Both the position numbers and the translations under genes were made by a program. Positions 1-9,270 of a stretch of DNA of 64,000 bases are shown piece after piece. Below the pieces are notes generated by a model that was not told the origin of the DNA, did not search any database, and saw nothing but the letters and a program-made list of their open reading frames with translations. Numbering within the stretch: the first letter of the stretch is position 1; the number at the start of each line of letters is the position of its first letter. The stretch covers positions 1,178,001 through 1,242,000 of the forward strand of contig NZ_ML214297.1 of the NCBI RefSeq assembly GCF_004698125.1. The letters run 5' to 3'. This DNA comes from Halosimplex halophilum. GTDB taxonomy: Archaea > Halobacteriota > Halobacteria > Halobacteriales > Haloarculaceae.

Positions 1-196
1 GGACCAGGTCGCCCCGGTCCATGTACTCGCCGGGCGTGTCGTACTCGGTGTCCATGTCGCTGATGTCCATCTCCTTGTTCGCCCGCAGGGCGTCGCCCGT
101 CGTGACGTGTTCGACGCCGAATTCGTCGGCGAGACGCTCGCTCTGGGTGCCCTTGCCGGCGCCCGGCGGACCGAGAATCAGGATCTTCGGGTTCAT
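1..196 (-). CDS. adk: Adenylate kinase, N-terminal part (runs off the window)
   Basis: Converts ATP + AMP to 2 ADP in the cytoplasm. The visible 65 codons begin [19 protein letters not shown]; the P-loop GPPGAGKGT is at residues 9-17, followed by the AMP-binding region with TTGDALRAN. The ATG is supported by a consensus TATAAA about 26 bases upstream, indicating a leaderless transcript. In many archaea adk directly follows secY; here secY ends about 40 kb away in the same orientation, and adk has its own promoter. The C-terminal two thirds lie outside the window. Confidence 0.95.
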   Translation of the reverse strand, partial: MNPKILILGPPGAGKGTQSERLADEFGVEHVTTGDALRANKEMDISDMDTEYDTPGEYMDRGDLV

Positions 197-221
197 GTCG
201 CCCGCTTCGACGCACCGCCGC

Positions 222-227
222 TTTATA
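222..227 (-). promoter_or_regulatory. TATA box of adk
   Basis: TATAAA on the minus strand, 26-31 bases before the adk ATG. This spacing fits a haloarchaeal promoter whose transcript starts at or next to the start codon. Confidence 0.65.
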
Positions 228-343
228 GTGTCGTTCTCGTCGCCGACCGCGGGGCGCCGGGAGCGGCGGCGACCGGCGGCCGGGGCCCCGGGCGGCGCTC
301 CCGTCGGTGGACTTACCACCTCGCCGCGCGGACGCCGACCCGT

Positions 344-1051
344 ATGGACGAACGCGTCCGGCGGACGGTCGAGACCTACGAACGGGTCGCCGACACCTAC
401 GAGGAGATCCACGGCGACCGCTCGGTCGTCGCCGACATCGTCGAGCAGTTCGTGACCGCGGTCGGCCGGGCCGACACGTGGACCCGCGCCGACGGGAGCG
501 ACTCCACGGGTCCGCCGCGGGTCCTCGACGTGGGGTGTGGCCCGGGCTGGGAGTCGGCGGCCTTCGCCGAGGCCGGCTTCGAGGTCGTCCCGTTCGACCT
601 CACGCGGTCGTTCCTCGGGCAGGCGCGCGAGCGCGTCCCGGAGGCGACGCCCGTCCGCGGGGACATGCGAGCGCTCCCGTTCGCCGACGGCGGCTTCGAC
701 GGGCTGTGGGCCTGCGCGTCGCTGTTGCACGTCCCCGAGCGCGAGGTCCCCGGGACCCTCGCCGAGTTCGAACGGGCGCTCGCCGACGGCGGCGTCACAG
801 TGGTCTCGCTGAAGGCCGCCGGCACCGACGACGAGGCGGCCGCCGGCACGGCGGGCGGGGGCGACCGCGCGGGCGTCGACCGCAGTCCCTACGACGACGA
901 CCGCCGCCACTTCGAGCGCTACGGCCCCGATCGCGTCCGCGAACTGTTCGCGAACGCGGGCTTCGAGGTGGTCTCGGTCGAGACGGACGACGGGGACGGC
1001 ACCGGCTCCGAGGACGCGTGGGTGGCCGTGACCGCGCGGGCCGGGGACTGA
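344..1051 (+). CDS. Class I SAM-dependent methyltransferase
   Basis: A 235-residue cytosolic protein with a Rossmann methyltransferase fold. Motif I (VLDVGCGPG) is at about residues 60-68, followed by an acidic strand end (VPFDLT) and the [18 protein letters not shown] segment typical of the Methyltransf_11/25 families. The frame stays open upstream, but the ATG at 344 starts a good N-terminal helix ([17 protein letters not shown]) and has a TATA-like ACTTACC about 30 bases before it. It is divergent from adk. The substrate (small molecule, quinone or RNA) cannot be told from sequence. A low-complexity Gly/Ala insert lies around residues 165-180. Confidence 0.85.
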   Translation: MDERVRRTVETYERVADTYEEIHGDRSVVADIVEQFVTAVGRADTWTRADGSDSTGPPRVLDVGCGPGWESAAFAEAGFEVVPFDLTRSFLGQARERVPEATPVRGDMRALPFADGGFDGLWACASLLHVPEREVPGTLAEFERALADGGVTVVSLKAAGTDDEAAAGTAGGGDRAGVDRSPYDDDRRHFERYGPDRVRELFANAGFEVVSVETDDGDGTGSEDAWVAVTARAGD

Positions 1052-1082
1052 GGTCACAGCCGGCCGACCGGCGACCGGCGAG

Positions 1083-2570
1083 TCACAGCCAGCCGACCAG
1101 CGGCGCGACCAGCAGGGTCACCCACAGCAGGGTCCCGGCGGCGACGAGCGGGTTGACCGTCTCGGTCGACGACCGGCGGCTGACCGCCCCCGCGGCGAGC
1201 AGGCCGATCGCGACGACGACGCCGACCCGGTGGAGCACCACGTCGAGCGACAGCACCGTGACGCCGAGCGCCCGGTAGTCGACGACGATCGCCGCCCCGA
1301 CGCCGAGGGCCGCGACCGAGAAACTCCTGACCGGGTCCAGGTCCCGGCCGAACACGTGGGCGACGGCGGGGAGCCCCAGCGCCAGGACCGGGTACAGCCC
1401 GGCGGCGATGACCTTCGGCGAGATGTCGGCGAAGCGGTTCTCGAGCGCGATCCCGCCGAACCGGACCGACAGGTAACAGCCGAACAGCGCCGCGAACAGC
1501 AGGGCGTACGAGAGCCCGCGGACGACGAGCAGGGCGTCCTCGCGGTCGAGCCACCCGCGCGCGAGCAGCCCGGAGACGACCGCCCGCTTCGCCGCCCCGA
1601 CGGGGCCCGCGCTCGCCCGCAGCGACCGGTCGAACTCGCGGGGGGACGGCCGGTTCCCGGCCGTCGCGGTGCGCCGCCGGACGAGCGCCGTCGCGTCGCG
1701 GCCGGCGACCAGCCCCACCGCTGCGAGGCCGGACCCGATACCCCCGGCGCCGAGCAGGCCGACGAAGTCGACGACCGTCGCCCAGCCGTCCGAGCCCAGC
1801 GCCCGGCGGTTCCCGAGGTACATCCGCCAGACGGTCTCGACCGAGGGCTCGCCCATGAACTCCCGTTCCAGCCGGTCGCGCGTCGCGTCGGTCGCGTGGA
1901 CGGTGTGGCGCAGGCGGAACCAGTCCCAGTGGTCGCTGTGGGCCTGGACGGCGACCCACTCGTCGGACTCGAACGGCGACTCGTAGATCCGGAGGTGGTC
2001 GCGGGCGCCGAAGTAGTTCCCGTCGTGTAGCTGGTAGGTCTCGTCGATCCACCGCCCGCCGACGTTGCGCTCGCCGTGGCCGGTGTACGGCGCCGCGCGG
2101 TAGGGCCGGCGCGTCTCGTTTGGCCCCGGCTCGGTCAGGACGTAGTTGTGGACGTAGAGATAGCGCGTCGCGCCGCGCGCGGCGGCCCACTCGACGACCG
2201 TGCCGTTCGCCCCGGCCGCGGCCGCGGACTCCCCCGCGGTCGTCGGCCCCACGTCCTGCCACTCGGCGGTCGTCTCGTTCCAGGTGGCGCCGCCCCGCTC
2301 GGTCAGGAAGTACCGGACGGTCTCGGCGTCGGCGTAGACCACGAGGTTGATCGCGAGGGTCCGCCCGCTCGCGGACCGGCGGGTGCTCGTGTACGGCCAG
2401 AAGACGTTCTCGCCCGGCCGGGGCTCGACCAGCTTCGCCGGCGTCGTCCCCACCCGGGGGTCGTCCGGCCCCGCCGCCGAGAGAGCGAGCGACCCCGCGC
2501 CCGCGACCAGCACGACGGCGACGAGCAGGCCGAGCGCGACCGAGGTCGACGGTGGCCACGGCTGCTCCAC
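1083..2570 (-). CDS. Haloarchaeal multi-pass membrane protein, function unknown
   Basis: 495 residues. An N-terminal hydrophobic segment (about residues 8-31) is a signal or anchor. An extracellular domain of roughly 200 residues follows, rich in Trp/Tyr/Arg and acidic residues. After this come about seven hydrophobic helices from residue 255 to the end, broken by a charged loop around 290-330. The start is GTG: a TATTAG box about 25 bases upstream suits a leaderless transcript, and no better ATG exists. I do not recognise a family. It ends just before the convergent methyltransferase and lies downstream of, and in the same direction as, the Trk genes but with its own promoter, so it need not be part of potassium transport. 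Confidence 0.75.
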   Translation of the reverse strand: MEQPWPPSTSVALGLLVAVVLVAGAGSLALSAAGPDDPRVGTTPAKLVEPRPGENVFWPYTSTRRSASGRTLAINLVVYADAETVRYFLTERGGATWNETTAEWQDVGPTTAGESAAAAGANGTVVEWAAARGATRYLYVHNYVLTEPGPNETRRPYRAAPYTGHGERNVGGRWIDETYQLHDGNYFGARDHLRIYESPFESDEWVAVQAHSDHWDWFRLRHTVHATDATRDRLEREFMGEPSVETVWRMYLGNRRALGSDGWATVVDFVGLLGAGGIGSGLAAVGLVAGRDATALVRRRTATAGNRPSPREFDRSLRASAGPVGAAKRAVVSGLLARGWLDREDALLVVRGLSYALLFAALFGCYLSVRFGGIALENRFADISPKVIAAGLYPVLALGLPAVAHVFGRDLDPVRSFSVAALGVGAAIVVDYRALGVTVLSLDVVLHRVGVVVAIGLLAAGAVSRRSSTETVNPLVAAGTLLWVTLLVAPLVGWL

Positions 2571-2591
2571 GCGCGCCGTATGCGGTCGACG

Positions 2592-2599
2592 CTAATACG
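2592..2599 (-). promoter_or_regulatory. TATA-like box upstream of the GTG-started membrane protein
   Basis: On the minus strand this reads GTATTAG, about 25 bases before the GTG codon. It supports GTG as the true start of a leaderless mRNA. Confidence 0.4.
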
Positions 2600-2680
2600 C
2601 GTTCCGGGGGTCGTGCGGGCGACCGCCCGCTCGCCGACGCCCGTCGGTCCGCCGACGCGACGGCCGCCGGTCCACCGAGG

Positions 2681-4183
2681 TCACGACCGCCAGAACGCCG
2701 GCGTCAGCAGGACGAGCACCGGGATGATCTCGATGCGTCCGACCCACATCAGCACGATGAAGGCGACCTTCGTCGTCGCCGGGAACCACGCGTAGTCCCC
2801 GTACGGTCCGGCCGCCCCGAAGGCGGGACCGATGTTGAGGAACGTCGCCGCCGACGCCCCCATCGCCTCGAACTCGCCGATCTGCTTCCCGGCCCGCGCG
2901 GCGTCGGTGACGACGAACACCGTCAGGAGCACGAAGACGATGCCACTCAGGAGGACGTAGGCGTACACGTCGCGGACGACCTCCTCGTCGACGACCTGCC
3001 CGGACAGCCGCACCGGCCGTATCGCGTCGGGGTGGATCTCGCGAAACAGGTCCCGGCGGAACGACTTGACGACGACCAGCCAGCGCAGCGTCTTGATCGA
3101 ACACGTCGTGCTGCCGGCCATCCCGCCGGAGAACATCGCGAGGAAGAGCATGTGCTTGGCCGCCGCCGACCACCCGTTGAAGTCGACCGTCGCGTAGCCC
3201 GTCGTCGTCAGGATGGACACGACCTGGAACAGCGAGTGGCGGGCCACCCGCTCGACCCGGGTGAACTCCCCGGAGGCGACCAGAAAGGCCGCGGTCAGCC
3301 CCGTCAGCCCGAGCACCACCGCGAGGTAGAAGCGGAACTCGTCGCTGTCGACCAGCCGCGAGGGGTCGCCCCGCGTCAGGTGGTACAGCAACACGAAGTT
3401 CGTCGCGCCGAGGAACATGAACGGGATCGTCGCCCACTGGACCGCCGGCGAGAACGCGCCCAGGCTCCCGGCCCGCGGCGAGAACCCGGCCGTCGAGACA
3501 GCGGTGAACGCGTGGGCCACCGCGTCGTAGAGCGTCACCTCCGGCCCGAGGCCGACCGCGCCGATGGCCAGCCACGTCGCGACCATCAGCCCGGTCAGCC
3601 CGGCGTAGAGCCAGCCGAGCAGGCGGGCCGTCTCCTCGATCGAGGGTGTGAGCTTGTTCACGTCCCGGGTCTGGGACTCGGTCTCCATGAGCTGGGCGCC
3701 ACCGATCGACAGCTGCGAGAGGACGGCCACGGCGATGACGAGGATGCCGAGCCCGCCCATCCACTGCAGGAGCGCCCGCCAGAGGTGGATCGCCCGGCTG
3801 TGGGTGTCGAAGTCTGCGACGACGGTCGCGCCCGTGGTCGTGACGCCGCTGGTCGACTCGAACAGCGCGTTGACGGGGCTCGCGAGGTTCCCCTCGCCGG
3901 CGATCAGGAACGGGACCGCGCCGACGACGGCGATGGCCAGCCACGTCAGCGCGACCATCAGGAACCCCTCGCGGATGCCCAGATCGTCTCTGCCGAGCCG
4001 TTCGAGCGCGATCCCGGCGCCCAGCGTCAGGACCGCGGTCGCCAGGAAGGGGACGAGCGGCTCGCGGTACCACAGCGCGACGAGCGCCGTCCCGACCAGC
4101 GGCGCCGTCAGCGCCTTCAGGACGGTCCCGACGAGGCTCAGGCTGGTCGCCCAGTCGACCCTGAGTTCGCCGACGACCCTCAT
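2681..4183 (-). CDS. trkH: TrkH-family potassium uptake channel subunit
   Basis: 500-residue integral membrane protein of the Trk/Ktr/HKT superfamily, the K+-conducting subunit. The four M1-P-M2 repeats are visible through their filter segments: TSGVTTTG near residue 113, STAGFSPRAG near 265, LTTTGYATVDF near 380 and NIGPAFGAAG near 460, each with the conserved filter glycine. A cytoplasmic loop (RRDLFREIHPDAIRPVRLSG) matches the family. The gene follows trkA with a 7-base gap, so subunit and gating protein are co-transcribed. ATG at 4183 is preferred over the adjacent GTG. It is clearly related to the second TrkH in this window. Confidence 0.93.
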   Translation of the reverse strand: MRVVGELRVDWATSLSLVGTVLKALTAPLVGTALVALWYREPLVPFLATAVLTLGAGIALERLGRDDLGIREGFLMVALTWLAIAVVGAVPFLIAGEGNLASPVNALFESTSGVTTTGATVVADFDTHSRAIHLWRALLQWMGGLGILVIAVAVLSQLSIGGAQLMETESQTRDVNKLTPSIEETARLLGWLYAGLTGLMVATWLAIGAVGLGPEVTLYDAVAHAFTAVSTAGFSPRAGSLGAFSPAVQWATIPFMFLGATNFVLLYHLTRGDPSRLVDSDEFRFYLAVVLGLTGLTAAFLVASGEFTRVERVARHSLFQVVSILTTTGYATVDFNGWSAAAKHMLFLAMFSGGMAGSTTCSIKTLRWLVVVKSFRRDLFREIHPDAIRPVRLSGQVVDEEVVRDVYAYVLLSGIVFVLLTVFVVTDAARAGKQIGEFEAMGASAATFLNIGPAFGAAGPYGDYAWFPATTKVAFIVLMWVGRIEIIPVLVLLTPAFWRS

Positions 4184-4190
4184 CACGCGC

Positions 4191-5522
4191 TCACAGCTTC
4201 TCGGTCACTTCGTCGAGTACCTCGGTGTCGACGAAGACGATCACGTGGTCGCCCTCCCGGACGACCGTGTCACCGCGCGGCGTGATGTGCTCGTCGCCGC
4301 GGGTGATCGCGCCGATGACGACGCCCTCGGGGATGTCGGCGGCCGACTCGCGGATCGACCGGTCGACGAGGACGCTCTCGGCGTCGATCTCCAGTTCGAG
4401 CACCTCGGCCCTGTCCCCCTCGATGATCGAGACGTTCTCCGCGCGGCGGGCGCGGGTGAACCGGGTGATCTCCTCGGCGGTCGCCTTCCGCGGGCTGACG
4501 GCCACGTCGACGCCGACGGCCTCGAACAGCTCCGCGAAATCGCCCGTGTTGACGACGGTGATCGCCCGCTTGGTGCCCTTTCGCTTGGCGAGCAGCGTCG
4601 CGAGCAGGTTCTGCTGGTCGTTGGTCAGCGCGGCGACGATCACGTCGGCCTTCCCGACGTTCTCCCGTTCGAGCAGTTCCTGGTCGGTCGCGTCGCTGTT
4701 CAGGACGGTGGTGTTGGGCAGCTTCTCGGCGAGCCAGCGGGCCCGGTCCTCGTCCTGTTCGATCAGCCGCGGGGAGAAGCCACGCTCTTCGAGCAACCGG
4801 GCGGTCTGGTAGCCGATCTCCCCGCCGCCGACGATGACGATGTCCTCCGGCCCCCGCTCCCTGGGGGCGATCTCGGAGCTGAAATCGCGGATGCTCTCGG
4901 GGCTGCCGATGGCGACGACCTCGTCGCCGGCCCGTAGCCGGGTGTCACCGCGGGGGATCACCACCTCGTCCTCGCGGATGATGGCGGCGAAGGTCAGCGA
5001 GTCGAAGCGGTCGGCCTCGGCGACGGTCTGGTCGGCGACCGGGCTCTCCGCGGGGATCTCGAACTCCGTCATCTGGACGAGCCCGTCGGCGAACGTGTCC
5101 ACGTCCTGGGCGGTCGGCAGGCCCGCCAGCCCGACGATGGCCTCCGCGGTCAGCAGGTCCGAACAGACCATGAAGTCGACCCCGAAGGCGCCGCGGGCGC
5201 GCTGCCAGGCGGTGAGGTACTTCGGGCTCTTGACGCGAGCGATGGTGAACGCGTCGCTGACGACGTTGGCCGCGCCGCAGGTCACGATGTTCGTCTCGTC
5301 GTCGTCGGTGCTGGCGATCACCATGTCGGCGTCGGCCACGCCGGCCTCCTCGAGCGTCTCGACGTCGCTCCCGTCGCCCTCGATCGGCAGCACGTCCAGC
5401 GAGTAGGTGAGCGACTCGACGCGGTCGCTGTCGATGTCGACGACGACCACGTCGTGGGACTCGGCGAGGCTCTCGGCGATCGTCGACCCCACCTCGCCGG
5501 CGCCGACGATCACCACGCGCAT
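4191..5522 (-). CDS. trkA: Trk potassium uptake system NAD-binding gating protein TrkA
   Basis: 443-residue peripheral cytoplasmic protein that binds NAD(H) and gates TrkH. It contains two RCK units in tandem: a Rossmann RCK_N starting with the dinucleotide motif GAGEVG at residues 7-12, an RCK_C at about 140-220, a second RCK_N with GGGEIG near 230, and a final RCK_C at about 365-443. Length and layout match archaeal TrkA. The open frame extends eight codons further up, but ATG 5522 begins the canonical MRVVIVGAGEVG and has GGAGG about 8 bases upstream. First gene of the trkA-trkH operon. RCK_C domains of related bacterial proteins bind c-di-AMP; whether this one does is unknown. Confidence 0.95.
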   Translation of the reverse strand: MRVVIVGAGEVGSTIAESLAESHDVVVVDIDSDRVESLTYSLDVLPIEGDGSDVETLEEAGVADADMVIASTDDDETNIVTCGAANVVSDAFTIARVKSPKYLTAWQRARGAFGVDFMVCSDLLTAEAIVGLAGLPTAQDVDTFADGLVQMTEFEIPAESPVADQTVAEADRFDSLTFAAIIREDEVVIPRGDTRLRAGDEVVAIGSPESIRDFSSEIAPRERGPEDIVIVGGGEIGYQTARLLEERGFSPRLIEQDEDRARWLAEKLPNTTVLNSDATDQELLERENVGKADVIVAALTNDQQNLLATLLAKRKGTKRAITVVNTGDFAELFEAVGVDVAVSPRKATAEEITRFTRARRAENVSIIEGDRAEVLELEIDAESVLVDRSIRESAADIPEGVVIGAITRGDEHITPRGDTVVREGDHVIVFVDTEVLDEVTEKL

Positions 5523-5674
5523 GTGCGGCCCTCCGCGTGCATGCACCGGGCTTTACGCGGCGGGCCTAAGTGGATTTCCCTCGGTGGCGGAGCGTGACAC
5601 GGCCGCCGGCAGCGCCGCGAACACGGGCGCCAGCCGGGGCGAGTCGCCGCCGACGAACGCTCCGGCCGGTCCTC

Positions 5675-6871
5675 TCACCGGGAGGCCGGGACGTACGGCG
5701 ACAGCCGCCCGGTCAACCGGTCGGAGTGCTGGATGAGGACCGTCCCGACGACGCTCATCACGAGGACGTACCCGACGGCGAACGGCGGTATCACCGTCGA
5801 GACGGGTTCGGGCGCGCCGACGGCGAGCGTCGCGATGACCAGCGAGAACTCCCCGCGGGGGACCAGCCCGATCCCCGTCCGCAGCGAGCGCACCGGCGAG
5901 AGGTCGTAGAACCGACCCGACACCGTGCCGCTGACGAGTTTGGTCACCGTCGAGGCGAGGACCGCCGCGCCGAGCAGCCCGGCGACGGTCGTGACGACGG
6001 TCACGTCGATCGTCAGCCCGATCGAGAAGAAGAAAAACGCCGCGAACAGGTCCCTGACGGGCGCGATCTGGTGTTCGATCCGGTCGACGTGGTCGGTCTG
6101 GCTGAACGCCGCGCCGACGAAGAAGGCCGCGACCGCCTCGCTGAGACCGAGCGTCAGGGCGGCGCCGGCGACGAGCGTCGTCGCCGCCAGCACGCCGATC
6201 ATGAACAGCTCGTCCGGGCCGAGGTCGAAGGCCCGATCGATGACGGCGGTACCCCCCCAGGCCGCGACGCCGAGGACGCCCAGGAAGGCGAAGGCGACGC
6301 CCACGTCCGCCGCGACCGCCGCGACGTCGCCGCTCCCGCCGACCAGCGCCGCCATCACGGCCAGGTAGACGGCGATGAAGAGGTCCTCGTAGACGAGCGT
6401 CCCGAGGATCGGCCCGCTCTCGGCGTTGGCGATCCACCCCTCCTCGATGAGCGACTTCGTCACGATGGCCGACGAGGAGATGTAGACGACGCCCGCGACG
6501 AACAGCGTCGTGACCGGATCCAGCCCGAACGCCAGCCCGATCGCGATCCCGACGCCGAAGTTGAGCGCGAGGTCGACGGTCCCCGCGGCCAGGATCCGCC
6601 GCCGGTCGGCGAGGAGCTTGTCGACGCTGAACTCCAGCCCGAGGAAGAAGAGCAGGAGGACGACCCCCAGTTCCGCGAGCACGTCGATGTACTCCGTCTC
6701 CGGGACGAGCGTAAGCGAGACGCCCAGGACTGACGTGGGTTCGTGCGGGCCGACGACGATGGCGGCGACGATGTACGCCGGGATCACCGACAGCGAAATC
6801 CTATGGGCGACGTATCCGACCGCCGCGAGCGCGGCGAGCGCGATCCCGACCTCGACCAGCGCCTCGCTCAT
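5675..6871 (-). CDS. CPA2-family K+(Na+)/H+ antiporter, KhtU/KefB-like
   Basis: 398-residue membrane protein with about twelve helices, beginning MSEALVEVGIALAALAAVGY. The LGVVLLLFFLGLEFS segment (around residue 65) and FVAGVVYISSSAIVTKSL (around 120) are family hallmarks of CPA2 exchangers of the KefB/KhtU/NapA type. No fused RCK domain is present; that role is supplied by the upstream KhtT-like gene, with which it overlaps by ATGA, so translation is probably coupled. Likely function is potassium (or sodium) efflux in exchange for protons, the counterpart of the Trk uptake genes next door. Ion choice is inference. Confidence 0.9.
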   Translation of the reverse strand: MSEALVEVGIALAALAAVGYVAHRISLSVIPAYIVAAIVVGPHEPTSVLGVSLTLVPETEYIDVLAELGVVLLLFFLGLEFSVDKLLADRRRILAAGTVDLALNFGVGIAIGLAFGLDPVTTLFVAGVVYISSSAIVTKSLIEEGWIANAESGPILGTLVYEDLFIAVYLAVMAALVGGSGDVAAVAADVGVAFAFLGVLGVAAWGGTAVIDRAFDLGPDELFMIGVLAATTLVAGAALTLGLSEAVAAFFVGAAFSQTDHVDRIEHQIAPVRDLFAAFFFFSIGLTIDVTVVTTVAGLLGAAVLASTVTKLVSGTVSGRFYDLSPVRSLRTGIGLVPRGEFSLVIATLAVGAPEPVSTVIPPFAVGYVLVMSVVGTVLIQHSDRLTGRLSPYVPASR

Positions 6872-7353
6872 CCGTCCCCGCCGATCAGCGCCTCGAACCC
6901 CGACTGCTCCTCGCGCGTGCCGAGCGTGACGAGCGTGTCGCCGGCCCGAATCCGCGTGTCGGGCGTCGGGTTCGGGATCGTCTCCTCGCCGCGCTGGATC
7001 GCGATGATGGACGCGCCGGTCCGCTGTCTGATCGACGCCGTCTCGAGTGAGACGCCCGCCAGTTCCGCCTCGTCGTCGACCTCGTGCCACTCGATGATCG
7101 CCTCGCCGAGCGGCACCGCCACCTCGTCGAGTTCGACCGGCTGGAAGTACGCCCCCTCCAGGATCGACCCGAACTTGCGCGCCTGGTCGCCCGACAGCGT
7201 GAACAGCTGCTCGCTGTCGGCGTCCTCGTCTGGCCGCAGGTACACGTCCCGCTTCCCGTCGTGGTGGAGCACGACGACCAGTCGCTGTCCGCCGTCGATC
7301 TCCATCTCGAACTTCCGCCCGACCCCGGGCACCTCCGTCTCGTAGATGGTCAT
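6868..7353 (-). CDS. KhtT-like RCK_C regulatory subunit of the adjacent antiporter
   Basis: 161-residue cytoplasmic protein with two parts: an N-terminal segment (about 1-70) of the AmMst/KhtT N type beginning MTIYETEVPGVGRKFEM, and a TrkA-C (RCK_C) domain at about 80-157 that includes GASIIAIQRGEETIPNPTPDTRIRAGD. The same layout is found in B. subtilis KhtT, which controls KhtU and senses pH and c-di-AMP. The gene overlaps the antiporter start by 4 bases, forming a two-gene operon. A 6-base inverted repeat (CCCGAC-N5-GTCGGG) lies immediately upstream of the ATG at 7355-7371 and could affect initiation. Confidence 0.88.
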   Translation of the reverse strand: MTIYETEVPGVGRKFEMEIDGGQRLVVVLHHDGKRDVYLRPDEDADSEQLFTLSGDQARKFGSILEGAYFQPVELDEVAVPLGEAIIEWHEVDDEAELAGVSLETASIRQRTGASIIAIQRGEETIPNPTPDTRIRAGDTLVTLGTREEQSGFEALIGGDG

Positions 7354-7437
7354 GGCCCGACGTTGGGTCGGGTGGCAAGTAAGTAGTACCGGCGGCCGCC
7401 GCGTCGCGCCCGCCCCGCGCCGGTCAGCGCACCGCCG

Positions 7438-9003
7438 TCACGTCCGCCAGTACGCCGGCGTCAGGATGACGAGCACCGAGAGGATCTCCAGCCGACCGAT
7501 CCACATCAGGAAGACCATGTACAGCTTCGCCGGGGCGGAGAACAGCTCGAAGTTGTTCATCGGCCCGACCGCGCCGAAGCCCGGGCCGATGTTGCCCAGC
7601 GTCGCGATGGCGACGCTCATCGCCTCCAGCCCGGTCAGGTTCATCTCGTCGACGAACAGGCTGTCGACGTACAGCAGCACCGTCGAGACGGCGAACAGCG
7701 AGAGGAAGATCATGATGAAGACGAACACGTCCCGGAGCGTCCCCTCGTCGACGGCCTCGTCGCCGACCCGGACCGGCTTGACGGCCTCCGGGTGGATCGA
7801 CGTGAACAGCGACCGCGCCATCGCCTTCCGGACGAGCACCCAGCGGACGATCTTGATCGACCCGGCCGCGGACCCCGCGGACCCGCCCAGGAAGAAGGCG
7901 AAGAGCAGGACCGTCTGGGCGGCGGGGTGCCAGTAGTTGAAGTCCATGCTCGCGTACCCCGTCGTCGTCACGATGGCGGCGACCTGAAAGGTCGCCTGCC
8001 GAAGCGAGTTCTCCAGGTTCCCCGGGATGGGGGCGATGTTCGGCGCGGCCGAGGCGACGCCCAGGCCGGTGAACAGGAGGGCCGCGATGACGGCGGTGAC
8101 GCCGGCCATCAGCCCGAGGTACGACCGGAACTCGGCGTTGTCGGTCAGCCGGTCGACCTGCCCGTCGAGCGCGTACCAGAACAGCGCGAAGTTGGTCCCG
8201 GCGACGACCATGAACGGGACGACCGCCCACTGGACCGCCGGCGTGAACGCCTCGATGCTGCGCCCCTCGGGCGAGAACCCGCCGGTCGGCATCGTCGTCA
8301 GCGCGTGGGCGACGGCGTTGTACACCCCCATGTTCGGCGCGAGCCCGACGACGTTGAGCGCGTAGTAGACCAGCGCCGCCAGGACGGTGAACCCGGCGTA
8401 GATCTTCCACAGCGCCCGCGCGGTCTCCTGGATGCGCGGCGTGAGCTTCTCGATGGAGATGCCGGGGGCCTCCTCGTTCATGATCTGGGCGCCGCCGACC
8501 GACAGCTCCGGGAGGATCGCGACCATCAACACGAGGATCCCCATCCCGCCGAGCCACTGGGAGAGCTGGCGCCACATCAGCAGCGCGTGGGAGTGGGTCT
8601 CGAAGGAGATGCTGTTCATGACCGTCGATCCCGTGGTCGTGAACCCGCTCATGCTCTCGAAGAGGGCGTTGACGACCCCGTCGATGGTGTGCGCCCCGAC
8701 GCTGCCGTTGCCGGCGACGAGGTACGGGACCGTCCCGAGGACCGGGATCACGAGCCACGAGAGGCTCACCAGCAGGAACGCCTCGCGGTGGCCGAGTTCG
8801 CTGTCCCTCGGGGAGAGCTGTTCGAGGCCGAACCCGACCGCGACCATGACCGCGCTGGCCGCGACGAACGGGAGCACGCTCTCGCCGTAGTAGATAGCGA
8901 CGAGCACCGGGAACAGCGGCGCGGCCGCCAGGTACTTGACGACCGTCCCGACCAGCGAGAGGCTGAGACGATAGTCGACGTACCGATCGGTGACGACCGC
9001 CAT
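7438..9003 (-). CDS. trkH: Second TrkH-family potassium uptake channel subunit
   Basis: 521-residue K+ channel subunit of the Trk family. Its four filter segments are visible: SGFTTTGSTV near residue 120, TTMPTGGFSPEG near 245, VTTTGYASMDF near 360 and NIGPGFGAVGPMN near 480. The open frame runs 87 codons further upstream, but that part is low-complexity and overlaps the divergent uspA promoter; ATG 9003 gives MAVVTDRYVDYRLSLSLVG, which aligns with the start of the first TrkH. No trkA is attached, so it either shares the trkA at 4191-5522 or is gated by another RCK/USP protein of this island. Divergent from the uspA cassette. Confidence 0.93.
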   Translation of the reverse strand: MAVVTDRYVDYRLSLSLVGTVVKYLAAAPLFPVLVAIYYGESVLPFVAASAVMVAVGFGLEQLSPRDSELGHREAFLLVSLSWLVIPVLGTVPYLVAGNGSVGAHTIDGVVNALFESMSGFTTTGSTVMNSISFETHSHALLMWRQLSQWLGGMGILVLMVAILPELSVGGAQIMNEEAPGISIEKLTPRIQETARALWKIYAGFTVLAALVYYALNVVGLAPNMGVYNAVAHALTTMPTGGFSPEGRSIEAFTPAVQWAVVPFMVVAGTNFALFWYALDGQVDRLTDNAEFRSYLGLMAGVTAVIAALLFTGLGVASAAPNIAPIPGNLENSLRQATFQVAAIVTTTGYASMDFNYWHPAAQTVLLFAFFLGGSAGSAAGSIKIVRWVLVRKAMARSLFTSIHPEAVKPVRVGDEAVDEGTLRDVFVFIMIFLSLFAVSTVLLYVDSLFVDEMNLTGLEAMSVAIATLGNIGPGFGAVGPMNNFELFSAPAKLYMVFLMWIGRLEILSVLVILTPAYWRT

Positions 9004-9154
9004 GAGACAACTGTCACGGACCGGGCGGTGGAAGATGTACGTTTCGGAACCGGCGCGCGGCCGCGGCCACCGGGCACGGATCCCGGAGCGGACGCGGGCC
9101 GGCCGCTGGACGCCGATTTCGAACCGTCCCGCTCGCGGCCGTCGGACAAAGTGG

Positions 9155-9160
9155 TTAAGT
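9155..9160 (+). promoter_or_regulatory. TATA-like box before the first uspA cassette
   Basis: TTAAGT, centred about 27 bases before an ATG at 9184 and about 110 bases before the uspA ATG. Its spacing fits transcription beginning at the 9184 ATG, not at uspA itself. Confidence 0.35.
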
Positions 9161-9183
9161 TGGGTCGCTCGTAGGGAACGACC

Positions 9184-9270
9184 ATGGAACGGTTCGTCTC
9201 CCCCGGGACACGTCAGTCGACGGCAGGACCGGAACCGAGCTGCGACCGCGGGCGGGGACGGCAACGATGA
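9184..9270 (+). CDS. Possible 28-residue leaderless upstream ORF coupled to uspA
   Basis: A short ORF starting MERFVSPGTRQ and ending in an arginine-rich tail, with its TGA overlapping the ATG of uspA as ATGA. A TATA-like box sits at leaderless spacing before its ATG. Translation here would deliver ribosomes to the uspA start, which lacks a clear Shine-Dalgarno sequence. The peptide has no recognisable family. It may instead be simply the 5' leader of the uspA mRNA. Confidence 0.3.
   Translation: MERFVSPGTRQSTAGPEPSCDRGRGRQR

Noticed and set aside
2552-4285. 577-codon plus-strand frame over trkH
   Set aside because: Shadow of trkH; almost only Arg, Asp, Gln, Pro, Gly and no membrane or domain pattern.
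9004-9264. N-terminal extension of the second TrkH by 87 codons
   Set aside because: The extension lacks similarity to TrkH, overlaps the divergent cassette promoter, and ATG 9003 aligns with the start of the other TrkH.
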